Shown: positions 33,989-42,298, numbered from the stretch's first letter. The stretch is DNA of 64,000 nucleotides from Sphingomonas sp. AP4-R1 (GCF_013113735.1 NZ_CP053346.1:372001-436000), one strand, 5' to 3'. Made by a program: numbers and translations. Notes: a model not told the origin generated them from the letters alone.

Positions 33989-34765
33989 TCAGGTCTGTGC
34001 GCTTGGTTCCGGGACCGCAAGCGACGCGTAGAATTCCGGCGTCAGACCGGCAGAAGCACGCGCCGAATCGTTGAACGGAGGCTTCAGCGCACCGCCGAAG
34101 TAGCGACCGACCAGCGCGCGCCACTGTTCGGCCGGCGTCACGCCCGAATCCCGTGCGGATGACTCGAACCATTTCATGCCCGTGGCGACGTGATTGATCT
34201 CGTCGGAATAGATACGCGCGAGAATCCGCGAAGAAATGCCGTCGCCGGCCGCATCCAGCCGCACGATCATCTGCGGCGTCACGTCCAGTCCACGCGCTTC
34301 CAGCACCAGCGGGACGACGGCCAGCCGCGCGGCGGCATCGTGCGCGGTCGCCTCGGCCGCCTCCCACAGGCCGTCATGCGCGGGCAGGTCGCCATAGGCG
34401 GCACCAAGCTGGCGCAAACGGCGCTGGATCAAGGCGAAATGCATCGCCTCCTCGGCCGCGACCTTCATCCAGTCGTCGGCGAAGGCGCGCGGGAACTGCC
34501 CGCCGAAGCGGCCGACCAGATCCACCGCCAGATCGATCGCGACATATTCGATATGCGCGATGGCATGGAGCAGAGCGATACGATGGGCGATGCTGCCGCC
34601 CTTGCGCCGCTTGGGCATGCGCGCGGGTGGCAGCAATTCGGGTCGCTCGCCCCGCGCGGGCCGATCGGGCATCGCCACGTCGAATTCGTGCGCCAGCCGC
34701 CCCAGCCGCCACTCGCGCGCGACGGCGCGGGCGGCCATCACCTTGGCGTAGGGATCGCCCGTCAT
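33989..34765 (-). CDS. DUF455 family ferritin-like protein
   Basis: 258 residues from ATG 34765 (MTGDPYAKVMAARA). Ferritin-like helices with repeated Glu/His pairs are visible (HAIAHIEYVAIDLAVDL, KVAAEEAMHFALIQRRL, YSDEINHVATGMKWF), suggesting a di-metal centre. The C-terminal LVGRYFGGALKPPFNDSARA block is diagnostic of DUF455. The function is unknown. The start has no clear SD, and upstream is a repeat, so the first codon is uncertain. Confidence 0.8.
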   Translation of the reverse strand: MTGDPYAKVMAARAVAREWRLGRLAHEFDVAMPDRPARGERPELLPPARMPKRRKGGSIAHRIALLHAIAHIEYVAIDLAVDLVGRFGGQFPRAFADDWMKVAAEEAMHFALIQRRLRQLGAAYGDLPAHDGLWEAAEATAHDAAARLAVVPLVLEARGLDVTPQMIVRLDAAGDGISSRILARIYSDEINHVATGMKWFESSARDSGVTPAEQWRALVGRYFGGALKPPFNDSARASAGLTPEFYASLAVPEPSAQT

Positions 34766-34793
34766 CAGAACGGAGCGGCAGGCGCTCCCCAAA

Positions 34794-34891
34794 GATCCTC
34801 CCCGGCACGGGGAGGGGGCTTCGCGGCTGTGACATGTCCCCGGCATGTCACGTCCCGCCGCTACGCCCCCCTCCCCGCTCCGGGGAGGATC
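34794..34891. repeat. Intergenic inverted repeat (GATCCTCCCCGGCACGGGGAGG)
   Basis: Arms GATCCTCCCCGGCACGGGG and CCCCGCTCCGGGGAGGATC flank an inner GACATG...CATGTC hairpin. It separates the DUF455 gene from bcp on the same strand. Confidence 0.82.
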
Positions 34892-34896
34892 GAGGG

Positions 34897-35361
34897 TCAA
34901 AGCGCCTTCACCGCGGCCAGCACCGCATCGACATGGCCCGGCACCTTCACCTTGCGCCAGATCTTCGCGATCGTGCCGTCGGCCGCGATCAGGAAGGTGG
35001 CGCGATCGATGCCCATATATTTGCGGCCGTAGAGGCTTTTCTCGATCCACGCGCCGAACGCCTCGCACACCGATCCGTCGGGATCGGTCGCCAGCGGCAC
35101 CGTCAGCGCGTGCTTGGCGGTGAATTTCGCATGATCCTTGGGGCTGTTCTTGGAGACGCCCAGCACGCCTGCGCCCGCCGCCTCGAACGCCGCCAGCTGC
35201 GCCGAGAAATCGATCGCCTCGCGCGTGCAGCCGCTCGTATCGTCCTTGGGATAGAAATAGAGGACCAGCGCCTTGTCGCCGCGCAGCGCCGCGAGCGGCT
35301 GCGCGCTGCCATCGGCCGCCTGCAGCGTGACGTTCGGGGCCTGATCGCCTTCGTTCAGCAT
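34897..35361 (-). CDS. bcp: Thioredoxin-dependent thiol peroxidase (Bcp/PrxQ)
   Basis: 154 residues from ATG 35361 with AGGAGA upstream. The peroxidatic Cys45 is in YFYPKDDTSGCTREAIDF. The resolving Cys usually found 5 residues later in PrxQ is absent (Ile50); another Cys occurs in DGSVCEAFG, so resolution may use that or thioredoxin directly. It detoxifies peroxides in the cytoplasm. It follows glnE after 57 nt. Confidence 0.92.
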   Translation of the reverse strand: MLNEGDQAPNVTLQAADGSAQPLAALRGDKALVLYFYPKDDTSGCTREAIDFSAQLAAFEAAGAGVLGVSKNSPKDHAKFTAKHALTVPLATDPDGSVCEAFGAWIEKSLYGRKYMGIDRATFLIAADGTIAKIWRKVKVPGHVDAVLAAVKAL

Positions 35362-35418
35362 GGGAATCTCCTGTCGTGGCTCGCTCCTAAACAGGCGGCC
35401 CAAGGATCGGAACATCGT

Positions 35419-38109
35419 TTATTCTCCCAAGGCGGCCAGCCGGCGCCATTCGCCGCCGATCAGCGCACGGGCGGCATCGTAAGCAGGCAGGAACTCCTCC
35501 CATCTTGAATATCCGCAGGCCTCCGCCACCAATATATGTGAGGGCTCGGCCGGCGCCGCGCCGCCCGGCGCCACAAGCCGCAGCACGATCAGCATCCGGG
35601 TGAGCAGCGCCAGCGCATCGGCGAAGCCCGCCGCGAGCAGCCCTTCCCCCTCCAGCGTCGCGGCCGCACGCGCGAGATCGGGCGTGATCGCGATCCGCTC
35701 GCGCAATTGCAGGAAGTGCACCGCGAATTCGGCGTCGATCAGCCCACCGTCGATCGCCTTCACGTCGAACGGGCCCGCCGCCGGCTTGTGCGCGGCGATA
35801 TCGCCCCGCATCTTCACCACATCGACGGCGAGCTTCGCGGGATCGTGCGGCCGCCTGAGCGCGCCCTCGACGATCGCCGCCAGCGCCGCCTGCGCCTGCG
35901 CCGATCCGAACACCGGCCGCGCGCGCTCCAGCGCCATATGCTCCCACGTCCAGGCGCTCTCCGCCTGATAGCGCTGGAAACTGTCGAGCGAGACGGCGAG
36001 CAGCCCCTGCGTGCCCGACGGCCGCAGCCGCGTATCGATCTCGTAGAGCGGCCCGCTGGCGGTGGGCACGGACATCGCCGCCGAAACGCGGCTGGCGAGC
36101 CGGTTGAAATAATGGGTGGCGCCCAGCGGCTTCGCCCCATCCGATTCCGCCAGGAAATCGCCGGTGAACAGATAGACCAGATCGAGATCGGAGGCGTGGG
36201 TGAGCGTCCCCCCGCCGAAGCGGCCAAGCGCGAGGATCACCAGTTCGCCGCCCGCGATCCGGCCATGCGTGCGCTCGAACTCCGCCACGGTCGCGGCGGC
36301 CAGCACGCGCAACGCCGCCTCCGCCACGCGCGCATAGCCCGCACCCACCGCCAGCGGATCGAGCGCGCCCGCCACCGCCTGCACGCCGAGCGCGAAGCGC
36401 CGCTCGCTGACTTCGGCGCGCACGCGGTCCAGCAGGCCCTGATAATCCTCGCGCGCCTCGCCCTTCGCGAACTGGGCCGCCAACGCGTCGGTGGCGGGCT
36501 GCGCCTCCAGCGCGCTCGCGTCGATCAGGCCGTCCAGCAGGCTCGCCCGTCGCGCCAGATCGGCCGCCAGCGCGGGCGCGAGCGACAGCACGCGCACGAG
36601 CAGACCCAGCAGATTCGGCTGCGCCTCCAGCAGGCGGAACAGGTTGAGCGCGCTCGGCAGACGCGCGACCAGATCGTCGAAGCGCAACAGCGCCGTGTGC
36701 GGATCGGCCGCCTCGGCGAAGGCCGCGATCAACGTGGGCAGCACCTTCTCCAGCGCCGCGCGTGCCGCCGCGCTGCGCGTGGTGCGCGCCTGCCCCTTCC
36801 GCCACGTCTCGATCCGCTTCGCCGCGTGGGCGGGATCGGGAAAACCCCGCTCGGCCAGCGCCTGCTCCAGATCGGAGCGCGTTTCGGGCAGAGGCGGCGC
36901 CTCGTCCGGCTCCAGCCCGTCATAGATGCGCCCGACCACCTCGGCGGCGGGCGCCAGCGCCGCGATCAGGTCGCCCCCATCGGCATAGCCCGAGAGACGC
37001 GCGACATTGTCCAGCGCGGCCGGATCCTCGGGCAGGCGATGCGTCTGCTGATCCTCCACCATCTGCAGCCGATGCTCGATCGTTCGCAGCAGGCGATAGG
37101 TGTCGCCGAGCGTGCGCGCTTCCTCCGGATCGATCCGCCCCGCCTCCGCGAGCGCGGCGAGCGCATCCAGCGTGGCAGGCACGCGCAGGGCCGGCTCGCG
37201 CCCGCCATGGATCAATTGGTGGATCTGCGCGAAGAATTCGATCTCGCGAATGCCGCCGCGCCCGCGCTTCACGTCATAGCCGGGCGCGGGCACGCGCACC
37301 TTGCCGTGATGATCGCGGATCCGGCGCGAGAGATCGCGCAACTCCCCGATCGCGCCGAAATCCAGCGCACGCCGCCACACGAACGGGCGCAGATGCGTGA
37401 GCATCCCCGCACCCAGCGCGACATCGCCCGCCGCCGCCCGCGCCCGGATGAACGCGGCGCGCTCCCACGGCAGAGCGGAGGTTTCATAATGGCTGATCGC
37501 GAGGCCGATCGGCACGGCCAGCGGCGTCGCCTCGGCCGCCGGGCGCAGGCGCAGATCGACGCGCAGCACATAGCCGTCGCCCGTCTGCTGCTGCAGAAGC
37601 TCCACGATCCGGCGCGCGATGCGCTGCGCCGCCTCGCCGGGCTCCTCGCGCGGTCGGCACCACAGCGTGGCCGGATCGAACAGCAGGATCGGATCGATGT
37701 CGGACGAATAATTGAGCTCGCGGCTGCCCTGCTTGCCCAGCGCCAGCGCGCCGAAGCCGATCGCGCCCTCCCCGCCCCGCTCCTCGATGATCGAGTGAAT
37801 CGCACGATCCAGCGCATGATCGGCAAAGTCGCTGAGCGCGCGCGTCACCGTCTCGAACGACGCGCCCGCCAGATCGGCCAGCGCCACCGAGAGCGCCACC
37901 GCCTGCCGCTCTCGCCGCAGCGCCAGCGCCGTATCGCTCTCCGCGTCGGACTCCGCGCGCGCCGCCGCCAGCGTGGCGCTCAGCCCGTCGCCCGCCAGCC
38001 GGTCCACCACATCGCGACGGCGGGCGATCAGGCGGCGCAGGAACGGCGCATGCGCCTCCGCCCGTTCGATTCCTCCGCCAAAATCCGCCACGCTATTGCT
38101 TTCCGTCAC
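35419..38109 (-). CDS. glnE: Bifunctional glutamine-synthetase adenylyltransferase/deadenylylase
   Basis: 896 residues with two GlnE/nucleotidyltransferase halves. The N-terminal (deadenylylating) half holds ELNYSSDIDPILLFD and the C-terminal (adenylylating) half holds LTHASDLDLVYLFTGD. Each is followed by a PII-uridylyltransferase-like helical region. It tunes glutamine synthetase activity to nitrogen status. Length is normal. It is upstream of bcp on the same strand. Confidence 0.96.
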   Translation of the reverse strand: MTESNSVADFGGGIERAEAHAPFLRRLIARRRDVVDRLAGDGLSATLAAARAESDAESDTALALRRERQAVALSVALADLAGASFETVTRALSDFADHALDRAIHSIIEERGGEGAIGFGALALGKQGSRELNYSSDIDPILLFDPATLWCRPREEPGEAAQRIARRIVELLQQQTGDGYVLRVDLRLRPAAEATPLAVPIGLAISHYETSALPWERAAFIRARAAAGDVALGAGMLTHLRPFVWRRALDFGAIGELRDLSRRIRDHHGKVRVPAPGYDVKRGRGGIREIEFFAQIHQLIHGGREPALRVPATLDALAALAEAGRIDPEEARTLGDTYRLLRTIEHRLQMVEDQQTHRLPEDPAALDNVARLSGYADGGDLIAALAPAAEVVGRIYDGLEPDEAPPLPETRSDLEQALAERGFPDPAHAAKRIETWRKGQARTTRSAAARAALEKVLPTLIAAFAEAADPHTALLRFDDLVARLPSALNLFRLLEAQPNLLGLLVRVLSLAPALAADLARRASLLDGLIDASALEAQPATDALAAQFAKGEAREDYQGLLDRVRAEVSERRFALGVQAVAGALDPLAVGAGYARVAEAALRVLAAATVAEFERTHGRIAGGELVILALGRFGGGTLTHASDLDLVYLFTGDFLAESDGAKPLGATHYFNRLASRVSAAMSVPTASGPLYEIDTRLRPSGTQGLLAVSLDSFQRYQAESAWTWEHMALERARPVFGSAQAQAALAAIVEGALRRPHDPAKLAVDVVKMRGDIAAHKPAAGPFDVKAIDGGLIDAEFAVHFLQLRERIAITPDLARAAATLEGEGLLAAGFADALALLTRMLIVLRLVAPGGAAPAEPSHILVAEACGYSRWEEFLPAYDAARALIGGEWRRLAALGE

Positions 38110-38136
38110 GTCGGCCCTTCACCCCCGCCGGCCGAC

Positions 38137-38162
38137 GCAACCTTACGCCCGACTCGGTCGTT
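38137..38162 (+). promoter_or_regulatory. EcfG-like promoter (GCAAC-N17-CGTT) for the NepR-like gene
   Basis: A -35 GCAAC (one mismatch to GGAAC) at 38137-38141 and a -10 CGTT at 38159-38162 lie 9 nt before the ATG of the small NepR-like gene. Spacing fits the EcfG consensus of this locus. Confidence 0.45.
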
Positions 38163-38171
38163 ACACTTTAC

Positions 38172-38342
38172 ATGGGTTTATCCGTAGACTTCGCGTCCTC
38201 CAGTGAGGAGGGTGACCGCAAGCCGGTCACGGTGCCACCGCCTGCCGTCTATCAGGGCGTGGGCGCCGCGCTGCGCAACAGCTATTCCGCGCCGCCCATC
38301 GCGACGGAAGAGTTCCGCCGCCTGCTCTCCAAGCTGAAATAA
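38172..38342 (+). CDS. Second NepR-like anti-sigma protein, 56 aa
   Basis: A short ORF whose C-terminal half, VGAALRNSYSAPPIATEEF then RRLLSKLK, lines up with NepR of this window (VANALKTAYED...VPDEFIDLLGKL): the AL-[RK]-x-[SA]-Y helix and the EF-x2-LL-x-KL helix are both kept, with a 2-residue shorter linker. The first 25 residues are disordered. NepR proteins hold EcfG sigma inactive and are captured by phosphorylated PhyR. Extra NepR paralogues exist in other alphaproteobacteria. It converges on ecfG and has an EcfG-like promoter, which suggests feedback. No SD is visible, so translation may be near-leaderless. Confidence 0.65.
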   Translation: MGLSVDFASSSEEGDRKPVTVPPPAVYQGVGAALRNSYSAPPIATEEFRRLLSKLK

Positions 38343-38371
38343 GCGCCGGGCGGTTCGCCCCTCCACTCCCC

Positions 38372-38462
38372 GTCACCCTGAACTTGTTTCAGGGTCCATG
38401 ACCTGACCGTTGAGCCCAGCCGATCGGGTCGGTCATGGATGCTGAAACGAGTTCAGCATGAC
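38372..38462. repeat. Intergenic inverted repeat, family C (GTCACCCTGAACTTGTTTCAGG)
   Basis: Arms GTCACCCTGAACTTGTTTCA and TGAAACGAGTTCAGCATGAC with inner TCCATGACCTGACC/GGTCATGGA arms. A second member is at 55994-56108. It lies between the convergent NepR-like gene and ecfG. Confidence 0.85.
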
Positions 38463-38490
38463 CGTGATCCGCAAAGGTCGCCGGGTCCGC

Positions 38491-39117
38491 TCAGCGGCCC
38501 CGGCTCAGTTCGTCCACTTCACCCATGATCGCCTGCAGCGCGGTTTCGTCGCCCTTGTTGGAATGCAGGCGCCGCGAAGGCAGATCGCCGCCGCTCATCA
38601 ACTGTTCGAGCGCGACGCGGCCGCGCGCAACGCGGCTCTTGATCGTGCCGACCGCGCAGCCGCAAATCTCGGCCGCCTCCTCATAAGCGAAGCCGCCCGC
38701 GCCCACGAGGATCAGCGCCTCGCGCTGCGGCTGCGGCAGATGCAGCAGGGCCCGCTGCAGATCGCCCAGATCGACGTGGCGATCCTGGCTGGCCGGCGCC
38801 GCGAGGATCTTGCTCGCCGTCAGATCGTCCCATTCGCCCTTGAAGCGCGCGCGGCGCATCTGGCTGAGGAACAGATTGCGCAGGATGATGAAGGTCCAGG
38901 CGCGCATGTTCGTGCCGGCCTGGAAGCGCTTGCGCGCCGCCCATGCCTTCAGCAGCGTTTCCTGGACCAGATCGTCCGCCAGATCGCGATTGCCGGAGAG
39001 CGAACGCCCGAAGGCGCGCAGGTGCGGGATGACCCGCGCCAGCTCCGTCTTGAATTCGGAATCGGAGAGGGCGACGTGCTCCACCGGGGGGGACACGTCC
39101 TCCTGTGCGTCGGTCAT
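38491..39117 (-). CDS. ecfG: General stress response sigma factor EcfG
   Basis: 208 residues from ATG 39117 (MTDAQEDVSPPVEHV); upstream in-frame codons are not conserved in style. Sigma region 2 is LADDLVQETLLKAWAARKRF then NMRAWTFIILRNLFLSQMRR, and region 4 is LPQPQREALILVGAGGFAYE then VGTIKSRVARGR. EcfG redirects RNA polymerase to GGAAC/GTT promoters and is held by NepR. It is the second gene after a small membrane-peptide gene that has a strong EcfG-type promoter, consistent with autoactivation. Confidence 0.95.
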   Translation of the reverse strand: MTDAQEDVSPPVEHVALSDSEFKTELARVIPHLRAFGRSLSGNRDLADDLVQETLLKAWAARKRFQAGTNMRAWTFIILRNLFLSQMRRARFKGEWDDLTASKILAAPASQDRHVDLGDLQRALLHLPQPQREALILVGAGGFAYEEAAEICGCAVGTIKSRVARGRVALEQLMSGGDLPSRRLHSNKGDETALQAIMGEVDELSRGR

Positions 39118-39224
39118 ATCGTGATCATTTCCCGGTGATGGGCTGACAACGCCCCGACTGGAAGGAATTTGGGGCCGATGCCCCGGCGCCGCAAGGGCAG
39201 TATCGGACGAAAGCAAAGCGCCAC

Positions 39225-39365
39225 TCACCACCAGATCCGCAGAATCACGGCGAAAAGAAGGATCACCAGCGCCAGGCTGATCGGCAGCACATAGCGGGTG
39301 ACGTGGTTGGAGGATCCGCTCCGGGCCTCCGTCCGCGTCAGGTGGACTGGTTTATCTTCGGCCAT
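39225..39365 (-). CDS. 46-aa single-helix membrane protein upstream of ecfG
   Basis: MAEDKPVHLTRTEARSG opens a basic/hydrophilic N-terminus, and a single hydrophobic helix ends the protein (about 26-46, YVLPISLALVILLFAVILRI). It stops 107 nt before the ecfG start on the same strand and lies directly downstream of the EcfG promoter at 39402-39426. It is therefore probably co-transcribed with ecfG. The function is unknown. Confidence 0.65.
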   Translation of the reverse strand: MAEDKPVHLTRTEARSGSSNHVTRYVLPISLALVILLFAVILRIWW

Positions 39366-39376
39366 GACGGGCCTCT

Positions 39377-39416
39377 CCACTTGCGATCGTTACTGATGGC
39401 CAACGGTCGCAAGTGG
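39377..39416. terminator. Hairpin between phyR and the ecfG operon
   Basis: Perfect 10-nt arms CCACTTGCGA (39377-39386) and TCGCAAGTGG (39407-39416), extended inward by CGTT/AACG. The inner arm contains the -10 CGTT of the EcfG promoter. In phyR read-through RNA it would fold and could terminate; as DNA it could influence promoter opening. Confidence 0.55.
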
Positions 39417-39426
39417 AGGCGGTTCC
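39402..39426 (-). promoter_or_regulatory. EcfG promoter (GGAAC-N16-CGTT) for the ecfG operon
   Basis: On the minus strand GGAAC (complement of 39422-39426) and CGTT (complement of 39402-39405) are separated by exactly 16 nt, a perfect EcfG-type promoter. It lies about 37 nt upstream of the 46-aa membrane protein and would drive it and ecfG. Confidence 0.8.
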
Positions 39427-39448
39427 ATTCGTTTCGACTATGAAACTT

Positions 39449-40240
39449 TCAGGCGGGGATGGTCGCCGCGTCGAAAAACAGCGCCTGGCTGATCGCCGCC
39501 TTCACCGTGGAGCGCTGGAAGGGCTTGGTGATCAGGAAGGTCGGCTCCGGCCGCTCGCCCGTCAGCAGGCGCTCCGGGAAGGCGGTGATGAAGATCACCG
39601 GCACCGCGAATTCGGCGAGGATGTCCTTCACCGCATCGATGCCCGAGCTGTCGTCGGCCAGCTGGATGTCGGCCAGAACGAGGCCCGGCCGCTGCGCCAG
39701 CGCCTGCGCCACCGCCTCATCGCGCGTGACGGCAACGCCCGTCACGTTGTGGCCCAGATCGCGGACGATCGTTTCCAGATCCATCGCGATGATCGGCTCG
39801 TCCTCGATGATCAGCACGTCGGCGCGCGTCTGCCGCTCGATCTCGGCCACGGCGTCACGCACATATTCCTCCACCTCGGCCGCCGACGCGTCCATCAGAT
39901 AAGCGGCATCCTCGGGCGTGAAGCCTTCGAGCTGGGTGAGCAAAAGCGCCTGACGCGACAGCGGCGTGATCTTGGCGAGGCGGGCATTGGCGATGCCGGC
40001 CTGCGGATCGCCATCCTCTCCCTCGCCGCCCTCTTCGTTCACCGAACCCCAGATGCGCTGGAAGGTGCGATAGAGTCCGAGGCGGACATCCACGTCGCGC
40101 GGAAAATCACCGGGCGCCGCGACGATCGCCTCCAGCGTCGCGCGGACATAGGCGTCGCCATGCTGCTGGGTGCCGGTCAGGGCGCGCGCATAACGGCGCA
40201 GGAAGGGAAGGTGCGGGGCGAGATCCTGGCCGAGCGACAT
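39449..40240 (-). CDS. phyR: Anti-anti-sigma response regulator PhyR
   Basis: 263 residues from ATG 40240 (MSLGQDLAPHLPFLRRY) with AGGAG 11 nt upstream. The N-terminal sigma-like (EcfG-mimicking) domain spans about 1-130 (LTQLEGFTPEDAAYLMDASA is the region-4 mimic). A receiver domain follows with acidic residues ADVLIIEDEP, the phospho-Asp191 (GLVLADIQLADD) and VIFITAFPERLL...LITKPF. Phosphorylated PhyR binds NepR and frees EcfG. It is divergent from nepR-phyP. Confidence 0.96.
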   Translation of the reverse strand: MSLGQDLAPHLPFLRRYARALTGTQQHGDAYVRATLEAIVAAPGDFPRDVDVRLGLYRTFQRIWGSVNEEGGEGEDGDPQAGIANARLAKITPLSRQALLLTQLEGFTPEDAAYLMDASAAEVEEYVRDAVAEIERQTRADVLIIEDEPIIAMDLETIVRDLGHNVTGVAVTRDEAVAQALAQRPGLVLADIQLADDSSGIDAVKDILAEFAVPVIFITAFPERLLTGERPEPTFLITKPFQRSTVKAAISQALFFDAATIPA

Positions 40241-40362
40241 GGGCGGCAATGCTCCTGACGTGTGAACTGAGTGGATAAGCAGATGAAACCGAAAACGCAC
40301 GGGCCCCGTGGACGATGCCGATGCCCCCGCACGAGCAAGATGAACTTTCTTGCCGCCTGACT

Positions 40363-40388
40363 GGAACCATCGTCGTCAACTTTTGTTT
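40363..40388 (+). promoter_or_regulatory. EcfG promoter (GGAAC-N17-GTTT) for nepR-phyP
   Basis: GGAAC at 40363-40367 is followed after 17 nt by GTTT at 40385-40388 (equivalently N16 then TGTT). It is in the phyR-nepR divergent gap and reads toward nepR, about 120 nt before its start. Confidence 0.7.
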
Positions 40389-40511
40389 CACTGCCGATGT
40401 GCATCCTCGTCAACGAGCCAAAAAAGCCGTTGGCGGAGCGCTGTTGAAGCAGCGTGTTGCGAGGTATCAGGCGTTGATCATCAAGAGACGACCGAACCGT
40501 AGAGGTTCGAA

Positions 40512-40712
40512 GTGATTCAGGGGGCTGACGGCTTGGTCGTGGAAAAGAAAGGTCGGGGCGGGAGCGGTGGCGGCGGCGATAAATCGCCCCGCAAGAAGAA
40601 GCCGGGTGCCCCGGAATCGCACGTCGCGAACGCATTGAAGACCGCCTATGAAGATGCGGTGCGTGAGGACGTGCCCGATGAATTCATCGATCTTCTCGGC
40701 AAGCTTAGCTGA
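40512..40712 (+). CDS. nepR: Anti-sigma factor NepR
   Basis: 66 residues with a GTG start preceded by AGAGG at 6 nt spacing. A disordered Lys/Gly-rich N-terminus (KKGRGGSGGGGDKSPRKKK) precedes the conserved two-helix core SHVANALKTAYEDAVREDVP and DEFIDLLGKLS. It binds and silences EcfG until phospho-PhyR takes it away. It is followed after 47 nt by the phyP-like gene. Confidence 0.93.
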   Translation: MIQGADGLVVEKKGRGGSGGGGDKSPRKKKPGAPESHVANALKTAYEDAVREDVPDEFIDLLGKLS

Positions 40713-40759
40713 CGGCGGGTAGCCGTCGGTCCCATGCTGCTCGTTTCGGATTCCCGTTC

Positions 40760-42298
40760 GTGATCGCCCGCCTGTCCAGCGGAGCGAAGATGCTCATCAT
40801 CATGACGGTGGCGCTGCTGCCGCTGGGCATCATCGCCCTGTTCGCATCGATCCAGTCCGCGCATGACAAGCGCCTCCAGCACGAGGCGGACGCGCGCCTG
40901 ATCGCGACCGCCGAGGCGCGCCAGATCGATCTGGCCGTGGTGCGCAGCGCCAATGTGGTGCGCGCGGCCGCCTTCGCCGCCGCCGGCGGCCTCCCCGAAT
41001 GCCGCAACGCCCTCGCGCAGGCATCGCGCATCCTGGGCCAGGATACGCGCATCGCCTTTTTCGGCATGGACGGTGGCCTGCGCTGCGCGAGCGCGGGCTT
41101 CCGCGCGGCCCGCCTGCCGCCGCCGCGCGGCAATATCGGGATCGAACTGCTGCTGCTCGATCCACCGGGCGGCATCCGCTTCACCGTGGGCGCCAGCAAT
41201 GGTGGCTATGGCGTGGGCGAAACCTCGCAGGCGCAATTGATCCGTTCGCTGGGTATCGCCACCGGCAATCAGAGCGTGATGCTGCGGCAGGGCAGCGCGC
41301 GCCTGCCGCTCGTCACCGCGCACAAGGCCGGCCCGCTCGACCAGCGCATCACCGTGAGCGCGCCGTTTGCGGGCGGGCAGATCAATCTCGTCGCATCGAT
41401 CTATGCCAGCGCCGTCTCCGCGATCGAGATCCTGCTGGTGCTGCTGCCGATCCTGATGTGGGCGGCGGCGGCGATCATCGGCTGGAGCGTGGTGCAGGGC
41501 CTGCTGCTGCGCCCGCTCGGCCAGCTTCAGCGTTCGGTGGTGCAGCTCGGCACCGCTCCGCTGACGCTGCCCCGGCTGCAGACGCCCGCCTTGGAGATCA
41601 CCGCCCTCGCGGATTCCTTCCGCGACGCCGCCGAACAGATCGCCACGCGCGAGATCGCGCTGGAGGAAGGGCTCAACCGGCAGGTCCGGCTGACGCGCGA
41701 AGTCCATCATCGCGTGAAGAACAATCTGCAGGTGGTCGCCAGCCTGATCGCGCTGCATGCGCGCGGATCGACCGGCGACGTCGCGGCGGCCTATGCCTCG
41801 ATCCAGCGCCGCGTGGATGCGCTCGCGGTGGTCCACCGCAACCATTATGCCGAGCTGGAGGAAAATCGCGGCGTGGCGCTGCGCTCGCTGATCGGCGAAC
41901 TCACCTCGAACCTGCGCGCGACCGCGCCCGCCGAGGCCAGCCATTTCCACATCATGCTGGATATGGCCGCCGCCCATGTGAGCCAGGACGTGGCCGTCCC
42001 CGTCGCGTTCCTGATCACCGAGGCGGTGGAGCTGCTGATGACGTCCGCCCCGGCCGATCCGGTGATGATCAGCGTTCGCACCACCGACAAGCCGGATCGG
42101 GCCCTGCTCTCGATCCGCGCCCCCGGCTTCGTGTCGGAGGCCGCGACCGAAGGGGCCGCCCGGCAGCGTTTCGATCGAATCGCGGGCGGCCTCGCCCGCC
42201 AGCTCCGCTCCGCCCTCACGCAGGACGAAGACGGCATACGCTATACGATCGAGATCGGCATCGTTCCCGATGACGAGAGCGAGATACCCGCTTCCTGA
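40760..42298 (+). CDS. phyP: HisKA_2/HWE-type sensor protein with degenerate ATPase domain (PhyP-like)
   Basis: 512 residues from GTG 40760; ATG 40790 has a better SD (GGAG), but the upstream RLSSGAK segment looks conserved. Two membrane helices (about 11-31 and 222-246) flank a periplasmic sensor region, followed by a HAMP-like segment. The phospho-acceptor block is LTREVHHRVKNNLQVVASLI (311-330). The expected catalytic N-box and DxGxG loop are not recognisable: the N-box position reads PVAFLITEAVELLMTSA, with no Asn. This fits PhyP of Sphingomonas, described as a negative regulator acting on PhyR rather than a normal kinase. The gene lies directly after nepR. Confidence 0.85.
   Translation: MIARLSSGAKMLIIMTVALLPLGIIALFASIQSAHDKRLQHEADARLIATAEARQIDLAVVRSANVVRAAAFAAAGGLPECRNALAQASRILGQDTRIAFFGMDGGLRCASAGFRAARLPPPRGNIGIELLLLDPPGGIRFTVGASNGGYGVGETSQAQLIRSLGIATGNQSVMLRQGSARLPLVTAHKAGPLDQRITVSAPFAGGQINLVASIYASAVSAIEILLVLLPILMWAAAAIIGWSVVQGLLLRPLGQLQRSVVQLGTAPLTLPRLQTPALEITALADSFRDAAEQIATREIALEEGLNRQVRLTREVHHRVKNNLQVVASLIALHARGSTGDVAAAYASIQRRVDALAVVHRNHYAELEENRGVALRSLIGELTSNLRATAPAEASHFHIMLDMAAAHVSQDVAVPVAFLITEAVELLMTSAPADPVMISVRTTDKPDRALLSIRAPGFVSEAATEGAARQRFDRIAGGLARQLRSALTQDEDGIRYTIEIGIVPDDESEIPAS

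Noticed and set aside
35707..38187. 826-aa open frame on the plus strand
   Set aside because: It is antisense to glnE, which has all catalytic motifs; composition is Arg/Gln-rich shadow type.
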